Source of the DNA: an uncultured Collinsella sp.
GTDB lineage: Bacteria; Actinomycetota; Coriobacteriia; Coriobacteriales; Coriobacteriaceae
Direction: 5' to 3'
Length of the DNA: 64,000 nucleotides
NCBI GenBank assembly: GCA_900768265.1
Contig: CAAGCF010000029.1
Coordinates: 16,193 to 80,192 of the forward strand
The notes beneath the pieces were generated by a model, which was not told the origin of the DNA, made no database searches, and saw only the letters and a list, made by a program, of their open reading frames with translations. The position numbers were made by a program, and so were the translations under genes. Positions 1 to 8,773 of the stretch are shown here, piece by piece (the stretch's first letter is position 1; each line of letters opens with the position of its first letter).

Positions 1-1428
1 GACCGTCCGCTCATGGTAATGGTCACGCGCCTGACGCGTCAGAAGGGCCTGGACCTGGTCATGTACGCGCTCGACCGCATCCTGTCCGGCGGCGTGCAGG
101 TGGCGGTGCTGGGCACCGGTGATCGCGACTACGAGGACGGCCTGCGCTACTTCCAGGACAAGTACCCCGGCACCATGGCCGCACGCATCGAGTTCGATCC
201 TGCGCTGTCGCAGCGTATGTATGCCGCCGCCGATATGTTCCTGATGCCCTCGAAGTTTGAGCCCTGCGGCCTGTCGCAGATCATCGCCATGCGCTACGGC
301 ACCCTGCCGATTGTTCGCGAGACCGGTGGCCTGAAGGACACGGTGATCCCGTATAACGAGTTTACCGGCGAGGGCACGGGCTTCTCGTTTAGTAACTTTA
401 ACGGCGACGAGATGGGCGACGCCGTGTTCCGCGCGGCACGCCTGTTCTGGGACAACCGAGATGCTTGGAACCAGCTGGTCACGCAGGCCATGAGCCAGGA
501 CTTTAGCTGGACGCGCTCGGCCGACAAGTATCTGGACCTGTACTTCTTTATGCATCCGGAGATTGAGAGGCCGGCGGCGGTTGTCGACGAGCCTGCGGTT
601 GTGGCTGAACCGGTGGCCGCCGAGGAGCCCAAGGCCGAGGAGAAGCCTGTTGAGGCTGAGCCCGCAAAGGCCGAGCCTAAGGTGAAGGCTGAGGTTGCTC
701 TTGAGGCAAAGGACGAGGTCAAGCCCGCTGCAAAGCCCGCAGCTAAGAAGACCACGACCCGCAAGACGACCGCTAAGAAGACTACGACGACCAAAGCTGC
801 CGCGACTAAAACAACGGCTGCCAAGACAACGACCACGCGCAAGCGCACGACCGCCGCTGCCAAGAAGGCCGCCGAGGCCGAGGCTGCTCCCGAGGTAAAG
901 GCCGAGGTCGCTGAGGCCAAACCGGCCGCCAAGGTTCCGGCAAAGACCGCTGCCAAGAAGACAACCGCGACCGCCAAGAAGACTACAGCTGCCAAGAAGA
1001 CCACGGCAACGAAGTCGACGGCCGCCAAGGCTACTGCGACCAAGGTCGCTCCGAAGGCTGCCGCAAAGCCCGCCGTCAAGGTCGAGGAGACGCCTGCCGA
1101 GCCCAAGGCCGAAGCAGCTGTCGAGGCCAAGCCGACCGCCAAGACCACCACGCGCAAGCGCGCAACGACGACGGCCAAGAAGACCACGGCAAAGGCTGCC
1201 GCTCCTAAGGCAGAGGCTATGACCGCCGCCGTCAAAGAGGAGACCAAGCCCGAGGCAAAGCCCAAGCCGGCACCGAAGGCCGCTAAGGTCAAGACCGCTC
1301 CGAAGACTACGGCAAAGGTCGAACCCGCCAAGGAGGCCCCGGTCTCCCCCGCCGCTTCGACCGAGGAAAAGGCTCCGACCAAGAAGACCTCCGTCCGCAA
1401 GGCAACGGCTACCCGCAAGCGTCGCTAG
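1..1428 (+). CDS. glgA: Glycogen synthase, C-terminal part, with long Lys/Ala/Thr-rich tail (5' truncated by window)
   Basis: The reading frame is open from base 1, so the gene begins upstream of the window. The first ~185 visible residues match the C-terminal Rossmann half of GT5 glycogen synthases: a TRLTRQKGLDLV segment near the edge and the nucleotide-sugar loop PSKFEPCGLSQ followed by GTLPIVRETGGLKD. Family knowledge: it transfers glucose from ADP-glucose to glycogen in the cytoplasm. From about base 566 to the stop the protein continues for ~285 residues of low-complexity sequence made of AKKTT, TRKR, EAKPAAK-type runs, like the basic tails of histone H1 or actinobacterial HupB. Normal GlgA ends before this tail. 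The tail stays in frame and is followed by a terminator, so it appears to be a real extension. An amylase/glucanotransferase gene follows, which fits glycogen and maltodextrin turnover. Confidence 0.9.
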   Translation, partial: DRPLMVMVTRLTRQKGLDLVMYALDRILSGGVQVAVLGTGDRDYEDGLRYFQDKYPGTMAARIEFDPALSQRMYAAADMFLMPSKFEPCGLSQIIAMRYGTLPIVRETGGLKDTVIPYNEFTGEGTGFSFSNFNGDEMGDAVFRAARLFWDNRDAWNQLVTQAMSQDFSWTRSADKYLDLYFFMHPEIERPAAVVDEPAVVAEPVAAEEPKAEEKPVEAEPAKAEPKVKAEVALEAKDEVKPAAKPAAKKTTTRKTTAKKTTTTKAAATKTTAAKTTTTRKRTTAAAKKAAEAEAAPEVKAEVAEAKPAAKVPAKTAAKKTTATAKKTTAAKKTTATKSTAAKATATKVAPKAAAKPAVKVEETPAEPKAEAAVEAKPTAKTTTRKRATTTAKKTTAKAAAPKAEAMTAAVKEETKPEAKPKPAPKAAKVKTAPKTTAKVEPAKEAPVSPAASTEEKAPTKKTSVRKATATRKRR

Positions 1429-1464
1429 CCCACAGACGATCCAAAACCTCATCAAACCCTAAGC

Positions 1465-1495
1465 AAGGGGCGCTCCAACCGGGCGCCCCTTCTCT
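1465..1495 (+). terminator. Rho-independent terminator after glgA
   Basis: A 9-bp GC-rich stem (AAGGGGCGC at 1465-1473 with GCGCCCCTT at 1483-1491) is followed by a short T-rich stretch, 37 bases after the glgA stop codon. Confidence 0.75.
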
Positions 1496-1503
1496 GTAGG
1501 TAG

Positions 1504-1550
1504 TGGTAAAACGATTTTCTAGGACAACCGTTCGCCGATGGTAAACGGAT
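1504..1550. promoter_or_regulatory. Candidate operator: spaced direct repeats upstream of the amylase gene
   Basis: TGGTAAAACGAT at 1504-1515 and TGGTAAACGGAT at 1539-1550 form a near-identical direct repeat spaced by 35 bp, about 100-140 bp before the amylase start. The spacing suggests two binding sites on roughly the same DNA face. The cognate regulator is unknown. A sugar-responsive repressor is only a guess. Confidence 0.3.
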
Positions 1551-1645
1551 GTTGTTTATACACCCTGTGTACTACAGATATACTTACATCTTAGGCGTAA
1601 AACCCATGGCCCGCAGGCCATGATTCTATTGAACTGGACCGTACT

Positions 1646-4600
1646 ATGAGATTGATTCACAACAGCCGTCTACCGCAGTTTCGCACTCCGTTTGGCGCTG
1701 TGACCACTGGAACTTCCGTTGCACTCTCGGTGATTTTGGAGGATGCCGATCCCAACCAGGCAACGCTTACGCTGCGCACCTGGGTAGATGAGATCGGTGA
1801 GTCTCGGTATCCCATGACGCACGAGGGCGACGGCATATTTACCGTAGAGCTTGAGTGCACCGAGCCCTGTCTTATCTGGTACAGCTTTATCTGCAATATC
1901 GAGGGCCAGCCCGAGGTTCGCCTGGGCGCGCCGCAAGGCCGCACCGGCGGCGAGGGCGTAACCTACGGCTACGCCGAGGTGCCGTCTTTCCAGATTACCG
2001 TCTATAAGCACCGCGAGAACCGCCCCGCCTGGTACGAGCGCGGCATGGTCTACCAGATCTTCCCCGACCGCTACGCCCGCGACGAAAACTGGCGCGAGCG
2101 CACGCTGGCCGAAGTCGAAAAACCGCGCAACGGAATCCAGCGCCGCATGGTCGAGGACTGGAACGAGCCGCCCGTATACGAGCGCGCCGAGGACGGCTCC
2201 ATCAAGACCTGGGACTTCTACGGCGGCTCGCTAAAGGGCATCCAAAATGACCTGCCCCGCATCGCGGAGCTGGGCTTTACGGCCATCTACCTCAACCCCA
2301 TCTTTGAGGCCGCGAGCAACCACCGCTACGACACGGCCGACTACACCAAGATCGACCCAATCCTGGGCACCGAGCAGGACTTTACCGAACTGTGCCAGGC
2401 GGCCGAGAAGCTGGGCATCTCCATCATCCTGGACGGCGTTTTTAACCATACGGGTGACGACTCCATCTATTTCAACCGCTACGGCAACTACCCCGGCGTG
2501 GGCGCGTGGCAGAGCGAGGACTCGCCATGGCGCGATGCGTTTTATTTCCACGAGGACGGCTCGTACGACTGCTGGTGGGGCGTGGGCAATATGCCCGCCA
2601 TCAATGAGAGCTCCGAGCTGGTACGCGAGCGGCTTCTGGGCAAGGACGGCGTGATCCGTAAATGGCTACGTGCCGGCGCTCATGGCTGGCGCCTGGACGT
2701 CGCTGACGAGCTTTCCGACGACTTCCTGGCCGAGATCAAGAAGGCCGTACTTGCCGAAAAGCCTGACGCACTGTTGCTCGGCGAAGTCTGGGAAGACGCC
2801 TCCAACAAGATTAGCTACGGCCATCTGCGTCGCTACCTACAGGGCTCCGAGTTGGACTCTGCTATGGATTACCCCTTCCGCGACATGGTCATCGGCTTTT
2901 TGATGGGCTACAAGAACGCCTACGAGGCCGCTGAGGATATCGAGACCCTGCGCGAGAACTACCCGAGCGAGGCATTGTCCTGCGCGCTCAACCTGCTGTC
3001 GAGCCACGACCGCCCGCGTATCATCTCGGTGCTCGGCGGCGGCCCCGACGAGTCGCAGCTGCCCGAGTGCGAGCGCAGCAAATGGCGCCTGGACGAGAAC
3101 TCGATGGGCCTGGCCAAGAGCCGTTTTTGGCTCGGCACGCTCATGCAGATGACCTTCCCCGGCGTGCCTTCGATCTACTACGGCGACGAATACGGCCTGG
3201 AGGGTCTAACCGATCCGGGCAACCGCCGCACCCTGCCGACCAAGGACCAACTGCACGACTTCGACACGCTGGCTATTGTCAAAAACGCCTCCGCCGTACG
3301 CCGCGCACTGCCGTTTATGATCGACGGCGAGATCAAGGCCTTCGCGCTCAACGACGAGGTACTGGCATACAACCGCACGGGCAAGGATGGCGAGTCCGCG
3401 ACGGTTATCATCAACCGTAGTCTGCGCAATTCGCACCGCGTGACGATTCCGGCGCTCGACGAATGCGCGAGTGACGTGATCAGCGGTCACGAGTGCGAGA
3501 TCCACAACGGCACGGTCACGCTCGATTTGTATCCGCTGGGCTCGTCGATCATCTATCACCATGCCGAGCAGCGCCTGCAGGAGCCGCTCGATCACGGCGC
3601 GGGCGTTGTGTGCCATATCACCTCGGTACCGACCGATGACGGCAAGCCCGGCACGATCGGCGCACCCACGCGTCGCTTTATCGACCATCTGTCCGCTATG
3701 GGCATGCGCTACTGGCAGGTCCTGCCTGTCAACCCAACGGACTTCTTCCGCTCCCCTTACGCCGGGCCTTCGGCCTTTGCGGGCAATATTGACCTGCTGC
3801 CCGAGAGCCAAGAGGAGCTGGCGGCCGACTTTGAGACTTGGAAGGCCCGTGGTGGCGAGGATGCAGACCCGCTGTACACGGCGTTTAAACATCGCAACGC
3901 CGATTGGCTCGAGAAGTACTGCGTCTACATGGCCGTCAAGAAGTACTTTGAAGGCGAATCGCGTCACGATTGGCCGGCCGATGTCGCGCGCTACAACGAG
4001 CATCTGATTGACGACAAGCGTTTCCACGACGAGGCCGAGCTGCAGGCGTACATGCAGTACCGCTTTGACCTGGCCTGGTGCGAGCTCATGAACTATGCGC
4101 ACAAGAAGGGCATCGAGGTCATCGGCGACATTCCCATGTACGTTTCGGACGATTCGGCCGACGCGTGGAGCGAGCCCGAAAACTTCTGGCTGTCCGATAC
4201 CGGCAAGGCGATTGAGATTTCGGGCGCGCCGCCCGACAACTTTGCGCCCGAGGGTCAGGTGTGGGGCAACCCGACGTTCCGCTGGGACCACATGAAGCAG
4301 AACGGCTACCGCTGGTGGATGGACCGTTTGCGTCGCGCGTTCTCGCTCTACGACCGCGTGCGCCTGGATCACTTCCTGGGCTTCCACAGCTACTTTAGTA
4401 TCCCCGCCGGCAAGGCCTGTGCCGACGGTCGCTGGCTGGCGGGTCCGGGCAAGGACCTGTTCCAAACCGCCTATGACGAGCTGGGTCCGCTCAACTTTAT
4501 TGCCGAGGACCTGGGCTATTTGACGCCTGGCGTTCGCGCCATGGCTTCGACCTGTGGCTTCCCCGGTATGGATGTGCTTGAGTTTAGCGATTACGACGTC

Positions 4601-4942
4601 CGCAACGGCGTGCATCCCACGCCGGGCAAGATTCTATACACCTCGACGCACGATACGTCGACACTCGCCGGTTGGTGCACGCGCTCCTTTGCTGGCGGCG
4701 ACGAGCCGAGCGGTGTTGAGGTGGCGGCCAAGCTGATGGGCGACGCGCTCGCAAGCAATGCTCCCCTGGTGATGATGCCGCTGCAGGATGTCCTGGGGCT
4801 TAGCGACGATGCACGCATGAACGTGCCGGGTGTCGCCACGGGCAACTGGACCTGGCAGGCCGACGAGGCCGACGTTGCGGCCGCCGAGGGCAAAACTGCA
4901 CAGCTCCTGCGCAACACCCATAGATTCTGGGGCGAAGCGTGA
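1646..4942 (+). CDS. Bifunctional GH13 alpha-amylase/neopullulanase - GH77 4-alpha-glucanotransferase fusion
   Basis: The 1098-residue protein holds two complete enzymes. Residues ~1-125 form a beta-rich N-terminal domain. Residues ~130-640 are a GH13 barrel with region I DGVFNHTG (~263), region II GWRLDVADE (nucleophile Asp ~351), region III LLGEVWED (acid/base Glu ~379) and region IV SSHDRPR (~453). From ~650 a GH77 MalQ-type domain follows, with SPYAGPSAFAGN, RLDHFLGF (nucleophile ~907), IAEDLG (~953) and STHDTSTL (~1003). All catalytic carboxylates are present in both halves. Family knowledge: GH13 cuts alpha-1,4 (and for neopullulanases alpha-1,6) links, while MalQ transfers maltodextrin segments. 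There is no signal peptide, so it should act in the cytoplasm on glycogen or imported dextrins. The ATG at 1646 has only a weak RBS. Confidence 0.9.
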   Translation: MRLIHNSRLPQFRTPFGAVTTGTSVALSVILEDADPNQATLTLRTWVDEIGESRYPMTHEGDGIFTVELECTEPCLIWYSFICNIEGQPEVRLGAPQGRTGGEGVTYGYAEVPSFQITVYKHRENRPAWYERGMVYQIFPDRYARDENWRERTLAEVEKPRNGIQRRMVEDWNEPPVYERAEDGSIKTWDFYGGSLKGIQNDLPRIAELGFTAIYLNPIFEAASNHRYDTADYTKIDPILGTEQDFTELCQAAEKLGISIILDGVFNHTGDDSIYFNRYGNYPGVGAWQSEDSPWRDAFYFHEDGSYDCWWGVGNMPAINESSELVRERLLGKDGVIRKWLRAGAHGWRLDVADELSDDFLAEIKKAVLAEKPDALLLGEVWEDASNKISYGHLRRYLQGSELDSAMDYPFRDMVIGFLMGYKNAYEAAEDIETLRENYPSEALSCALNLLSSHDRPRIISVLGGGPDESQLPECERSKWRLDENSMGLAKSRFWLGTLMQMTFPGVPSIYYGDEYGLEGLTDPGNRRTLPTKDQLHDFDTLAIVKNASAVRRALPFMIDGEIKAFALNDEVLAYNRTGKDGESATVIINRSLRNSHRVTIPALDECASDVISGHECEIHNGTVTLDLYPLGSSIIYHHAEQRLQEPLDHGAGVVCHITSVPTDDGKPGTIGAPTRRFIDHLSAMGMRYWQVLPVNPTDFFRSPYAGPSAFAGNIDLLPESQEELAADFETWKARGGEDADPLYTAFKHRNADWLEKYCVYMAVKKYFEGESRHDWPADVARYNEHLIDDKRFHDEAELQAYMQYRFDLAWCELMNYAHKKGIEVIGDIPMYVSDDSADAWSEPENFWLSDTGKAIEISGAPPDNFAPEGQVWGNPTFRWDHMKQNGYRWWMDRLRRAFSLYDRVRLDHFLGFHSYFSIPAGKACADGRWLAGPGKDLFQTAYDELGPLNFIAEDLGYLTPGVRAMASTCGFPGMDVLEFSDYDVRNGVHPTPGKILYTSTHDTSTLAGWCTRSFAGGDEPSGVEVAAKLMGDALASNAPLVMMPLQDVLGLSDDARMNVPGVATGNWTWQADEADVAAAEGKTAQLLRNTHRFWGEA

Positions 4943-5030
4943 TAAAACCCCCGATATAGGGTACAGTTACAGCTGTTTGAATTTATGCGGACAGAGCGAT
5001 CTGCCCGCTTTGTGCTGAAAAGGAAGTATT

Positions 5031-5267
5031 ATGGCGCGCTACGATTACAAGTGCTCGAGCTGCGGCAACGTGTTTGAGGTTGAGCATCCCATGTCCGAGA
5101 CCCCCGAGGTCGTGTGCCCCAACTGCGGCGCTCCGGCCGCCAAGACGTTCTCGGCCAGCGGCATCAAGTTTGAGGGCAGCGGCTTCTACAACACCGACCA
5201 GCGCAGCGGTGGTTCCAGCACCAGCGCCACCAACGGCTGCTGCGCCAACTGCCCACACAACCACTAG
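5031..5267 (+). CDS. FmdB-type small zinc ribbon protein
   Basis: This 78-residue protein begins MARYDYKCSSCGNVFEVEH and has a second CPNCG pair, giving the four-cysteine zinc ribbon of the FmdB/CxxC regulatory family. A flexible Gly/Ser stretch and an extra cysteine cluster, CCANCPHNH, close the protein and could bind another metal ion. Many family members are uncharacterised; some are linked to regulation. AAAAGGAAG lies just before the ATG, and a strong terminator follows, so it is probably monocistronic. Confidence 0.85.
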   Translation: MARYDYKCSSCGNVFEVEHPMSETPEVVCPNCGAPAAKTFSASGIKFEGSGFYNTDQRSGGSSTSATNGCCANCPHNH

Positions 5268-5274
5268 CGACAAA

Positions 5275-5314
5275 CGGTCCCGCGATCAAGCCCGATCGCG
5301 GGGCCGAATTTTTT
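5275..5314 (+). terminator. Rho-independent terminator after the FmdB-type gene
   Basis: A 13-bp stem with one mismatch (5275-5287 paired with 5294-5306) is followed by AATTTTTT. Confidence 0.85.
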
Positions 5315-5364
5315 CAGGTATGGCCCGCGCCCCGGCGACTAGTCTGGGGTTGCGGCACGAAAAC

Positions 5365-5502
5365 GGCCTATCTACTACGTTTGACCCGTCTAGTCCGAGC
5401 ACACCCGTGTTTTTGCAAAATCGATAAGCCTTCTACCTGCGGTTTTGATTTCGTGAAAAACGGAATGGTTGAGGGTAACCGGCCAAACGTAGTAGATAGG
5501 CC
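5365..5502. repeat. Family-2 nested inverted repeat, copy 1
   Basis: Arms of 22 nt (5365-5386 and 5481-5502, one mismatch) contain CTATCTACTACGTTTG and its complement. They enclose 94 bp that share ordered blocks with the reverse strand of 35482-35633: TACTACG, CGAGCAC exactly 30 nt from the start of TACTACG, TTGCAAAA, and CTGCGGTTTT. It fills the convergent gap between the FmdB-type gene and rsmB. No gene was seen inside it. Confidence 0.7.
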
Positions 5503-5539
5503 CATTTCATGGCAAGCGGATCAACCCTCGGGTACCGTA

Positions 5540-6940
5540 TTAGTTGCGGACCAAGCGGGCGCAGAAGTGGCCGTCGTAGGAGTCGGCGTTTACGGGGACG
5601 CTTTGGAAGAGGCCGCGGTCGTTTTGTCGTACGGAAACGAGCTTCTTAGCTTGTTCGAACTCGGGCAGCTGCAGAATCTGGGCTTCGGAGAGGGGTGCCA
5701 CGGTAAAGCCGGCGCCCTCGGGAGAAGCCAGAAAAGCATCCACGACCTGCGTGTTCTCTTCATTAAAAACCGAGCAGGTGGCATAGATAAGCTCACCGCC
5801 GGCAGCCACGCGCGCGGCTGCTTCCTTGAGCATCGTCAGCTGCAGGCGGGGCAGCTCAGTCGTAACGTCATTCTCGGTCAGGCGCCACGGAATCTCGGGA
5901 TGGCGGCGCATGGTTCCAGTGCCAGAGCATGGCGCATCGATAAACACCGTGTCGAACAGGGCAGGCTCGCCAAGCATCGCGTCAAAGGACGTGAGCACCT
6001 CATTAAGCTCGCAGGCATCGCCCGAGACCGTGCGAACACCCGTAATACCCGCCTTATGCAGGCGCGCGAGATTCTGATCGCACTTGCGATCGTGTAGATC
6101 GAGCGCAGTATGCTGACGCTCGTACCCGGCACGCTTGGCTTGGCACATCATCACATAAGTCTTAGTGCCGCGACCGGCGCCAATCTCAAGGCAACGGCCG
6201 GGACGTGTCGCGGCAGTGGCGATAAGCTGTGCGTTGAGGTCCGAGGCAACCGCGGCCGCACGCTCAAACACGCCCGATGCAACCGTGACCTGCGCATCGA
6301 CCGGAGCATGGCAGCCCGGAAAGACTGGCGCAACGAGCTGCGAGATATACGGGTCGTCCTTGGTCGCAAACGCATTCTCGTGCAGCGCAAGCGGCGCAGG
6401 CGCCAGATTGCCGGCAAAGTTGAGCACGCCCTCGGGCGTATCGAACGACGCCATAATGCGGGCGCACAGCCAGCGAGGGAGACCCATCAAACGAGACAGG
6501 CGAACCAAACGGCGCTCGGACTCATCCACGTCGGATGCCGTGGCAAAGTCCTCAACGTTGTCCGCGACCTTGTGCAGCACCGCGTTAGCCAGGCCCGCGG
6601 CAGACTTAGCACCGCTGCGCACCAGCTCAACACCCTGACTTACGGCAACGCGGCCCGGCGTATGCAGATAGAGCATCTCGAAGGCCGAGATGCGAAGCGC
6701 CATGCGCACGCGCGGCGCGACCTTTTTGGGCTTATCCAAAAACTGATCGAGCAACTCATCCAAAACGCCCTGCGTGGCGGCGACACCGAGCGCTAAACGA
6801 GCGGCAAAAGCGGAATCGCGCTGGTCAATGGCCTTGGCGGAAGCACGGGAAGACAACACGTCGCGTGCGTACATACCGCGGCGATCGGCCTCCATCAACA
6901 CATCGAGCGCAAGCTTGCGCGCGGGAGACAACTTGCTCAT
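5540..6940 (-). CDS. rsmB: 16S rRNA (cytosine-5) methyltransferase RsmB
   Basis: The 466-residue protein has an N-terminal NusB-like RNA-binding domain and a C-terminal Rossmann methyltransferase. Motif I is CLEIGAGRGTKT, motif IV is DAPCSGTGTMRRHPEI, and motif VI is YATCSVFNEEN, which carries the catalytic cysteine. Family knowledge: RsmB methylates C967 of 16S rRNA using SAM. The ATG at 6940 overlaps the fmt stop codon as ATGA and is preceded by AGGTGG, so it was preferred over an ATG 15 bases upstream. This is the usual def-fmt-rsmB order. Confidence 0.92.
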   Translation of the reverse strand: MSKLSPARKLALDVLMEADRRGMYARDVLSSRASAKAIDQRDSAFAARLALGVAATQGVLDELLDQFLDKPKKVAPRVRMALRISAFEMLYLHTPGRVAVSQGVELVRSGAKSAAGLANAVLHKVADNVEDFATASDVDESERRLVRLSRLMGLPRWLCARIMASFDTPEGVLNFAGNLAPAPLALHENAFATKDDPYISQLVAPVFPGCHAPVDAQVTVASGVFERAAAVASDLNAQLIATAATRPGRCLEIGAGRGTKTYVMMCQAKRAGYERQHTALDLHDRKCDQNLARLHKAGITGVRTVSGDACELNEVLTSFDAMLGEPALFDTVFIDAPCSGTGTMRRHPEIPWRLTENDVTTELPRLQLTMLKEAAARVAAGGELIYATCSVFNEENTQVVDAFLASPEGAGFTVAPLSEAQILQLPEFEQAKKLVSVRQNDRGLFQSVPVNADSYDGHFCARLVRN

Positions 6941-7857
6941 GACAGTACACCCCACCTAAGTTCGGCACCCTGCAGACCGGCAGCCCAGGCAGATGCGGCC
7001 ATGGCACGCTTGCCATCGGGCTTAACCTCGAGCAGTTCAACAGCGCCATCGGAAAGGCCCAGGTAAACACGCTTGCTCTTGACGGCAACAGCGCCCTCGC
7101 CAAGCGACACATCGGCCGGCGCAGCATCGAGCACGCGAACCGTCTTGCCAGCAATCACACAACGGGCAGGCGCGGTATCGGACGAAGCGAGCACATGACG
7201 CACGCAATCGAGCGCCGCCATCTGCGGATCCAGACGCATCTCCTGCTTGGAAATCTTGGCAGCATGAGTGACGAGCGACTCATCCTGCTCAGTCCAAACA
7301 GCCGAACCATCGGCAAGCGATGGAAGCGTATCGGCAAGCAACTTACCGCCAAGCTCACCAAGCTCCATCGTGAGCGCCTCGGCATGCTTACCGGCAACCG
7401 ACGTAGACGCCTGGGCACAATAAGCGCCGGTATCCACGCCATGCCCAATGCGCATAATGGAAACGCCGGCAACCTCATCACCAGCAAGAATGGCACGCTG
7501 AATGGGAGCAGCGCCACGCCAACGAGGCAGCAGCGAAGCATGAACATTCACAATACCAAGCGATGACATATGCAGCACTTCATCAGGCAAAATGCAACCA
7601 TAGGCAGCCACACAGAAAATATCAGCCTGCGCAGCCTGGAGCGCCTCAACAACCTCCGGCGTCATACGATTGGCCTCAACAACGGGCAGACCAAGCTCGA
7701 GCGCCTTGGCCTTAACGGGAGAAGGCTCAAGCTTCTTACCGCGCCCGCGAACAGCATCGGGACGAGTAATAACAAGCGCAATCTCGTTCCCAGCCTCAAC
7801 AAGCGAAGTCAACGAAGGCACAGCAAAATCAGGCGTACCCATAAACACAATACGCAT
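6937..7857 (-). CDS. fmt: Methionyl-tRNA formyltransferase
   Basis: The protein has 306 residues. It starts MRIVFMGTPDFAVPSL and carries the HASLLPRWRGAAPIQ formyltransferase motif and GVDTGAYCAQ, with the C-terminal OB-like domain in place. It formylates initiator Met-tRNA from 10-formyl-THF. GAGGGGAGA precedes the ATG. It lies downstream of def, separated by a 360-bp gap that holds a family-1 palindrome, and overlaps rsmB by 4 bases. Confidence 0.95.
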   Translation of the reverse strand: MRIVFMGTPDFAVPSLTSLVEAGNEIALVITRPDAVRGRGKKLEPSPVKAKALELGLPVVEANRMTPEVVEALQAAQADIFCVAAYGCILPDEVLHMSSLGIVNVHASLLPRWRGAAPIQRAILAGDEVAGVSIMRIGHGVDTGAYCAQASTSVAGKHAEALTMELGELGGKLLADTLPSLADGSAVWTEQDESLVTHAAKISKQEMRLDPQMAALDCVRHVLASSDTAPARCVIAGKTVRVLDAAPADVSLGEGAVAVKSKRVYLGLSDGAVELLEVKPDGKRAMAASAWAAGLQGAELRWGVLS

Positions 7858-8073
7858 AAAGAACGTCTCCCCTCAACCAAAGCCGAGACGGCTACAAATA
7901 ACAGCGCCCAGGTCGCAAGCGCACCCAGCCGCAATAACAAATCAACAAGAACAAATATACCCAAAACCAAAGAAAGAGCCGCATAAAAGCAGCTCCCTCT
8001 CAACAAAGACTATCAGCGAAGACGCCCATCCCTGGCCCGACGGCACCCGGGCGAAAAGGAGCACGAAAACGCA
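7858..8073. other. Gap between fmt and the family-1 palindrome; no supported gene
   Basis: On the minus strand this stretch leads into fmt. It is A-rich on the plus strand. A hydrophobic TTG-started frame overlaps it, but it has no ribosome binding site and runs into fmt, so it was not called. No other signal was found. Confidence 0.4.
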
Positions 8074-8210
8074 GTCCCCTTCCGCCGCAGGGCTTAGGTT
8101 ATTGCTCCACGCGCAGTTCCGCACGAGCCGAAGAGCACTTAATGTGCTCTTCGTGCGAGCAGGACTGTTTGAGCATGGAGCAAAACCTAAGCCCTGCGGC
8201 GGAAGGGGAC
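8074..8210. repeat. Family-1 nested inverted repeat, copy A
   Basis: Outer arms of 36/35 nt (8074-8109 and 8176-8210) pair almost perfectly, with one bulged base. Inside lies the family core at about 8114-8168: AGTTCCGCACGAGCC, then the inner stem GAAGAGCAC-TTAAT-GTGCTCTTC, then GTGCGAGCAGGACT. The core is shared with 14502-14633 and with the reverse strand of 31921-32081, while the arms are locus-specific apart from a common GGGCT. It starts 8 bases after the def stop codon. Confidence 0.85.
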
Positions 8211-8218
8211 GGTGGGAC

Positions 8219-8755
8219 CTACTCCGTCTCGCCCGGTCGAGCGCCGCGGGCCAGGGCGTCCTGGTACTCCTTGACGGCCTTGATGCGCTGCATCGGCTTG
8301 AGTCGTTCGAACATGGTATTGCCATGCAGGTGATCAATCTCGTGCTGCAGGCACACGCAGAACAGGTCGCCCGTGGCCTCATAGCGAATCAGGTTGGCAT
8401 CCAGGTCGTACGCCTCGACGACGACATGGTCGGGACGCTCGATCTCGCAGCTAATGCCGGGGATAGACAGGCAGCCCTCGCTATACGGCACCAGATGGTC
8501 GCTCTGCTCAACAATGACAGGGTTGATGAGCACGTAGGGATCGTAGTCATTCTTGTCGCTGTAGTCACAGTCGATGGTAACGAGCTGAATGAGCTCACCG
8601 ATCTGCGGGGCAGCCAAGCCGCAACCGCCGTTCTCGAACATCATCTTCTTCATCTTCTCGGCAAGCGCCTCAATCGCCGGGGTAATCTCCTCGATGACGG
8701 CGCACTCCTGGCGCAGACGAGGGTCGGGCGACAGTACGATTCCGTTGGCTTCCAT
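8219..8755 (-). CDS. def: Peptide deformylase
   Basis: All three deformylase motifs are present: GGCGLAAPQIG, EGCLSIPG (metal-binding Cys) and CLQHEIDHLHG (metal-binding His pair with the catalytic Glu). The enzyme removes the formyl group from nascent N-terminal methionines, undoing the Fmt reaction. Of two in-frame ATGs, the one at 8755 has GAAAGGA at correct spacing. The ATG at 8761 abuts that sequence. The gene begins about 18 bases after priA and is probably cotranscribed with it. Protein length is 178 residues. Confidence 0.95.
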   Translation of the reverse strand: MEANGIVLSPDPRLRQECAVIEEITPAIEALAEKMKKMMFENGGCGLAAPQIGELIQLVTIDCDYSDKNDYDPYVLINPVIVEQSDHLVPYSEGCLSIPGISCEIERPDHVVVEAYDLDANLIRYEATGDLFCVCLQHEIDHLHGNTMFERLKPMQRIKAVKEYQDALARGARPGETE

Positions 8756-8773
8756 GGCCATCCTTTCGGGTTG

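Noticed and set aside
294..1418. Long open frame antisense to the glgA tail
   Set aside because: It mirrors the biased codons of the Lys/Ala/Thr repeats and gives a low-complexity Ala/Val protein without a ribosome binding site.
3206..4615. 469-residue frame antisense to the glucanotransferase domain
   Set aside because: It is a shadow of GC-rich coding sequence. The plus-strand frame has clear catalytic motifs.
7809..8006. Hydrophobic minus-strand frame (65 residues) upstream of and overlapping fmt
   Set aside because: It could encode two membrane helices, but it needs a TTG start, has no ribosome binding site and overlaps the fmt start.
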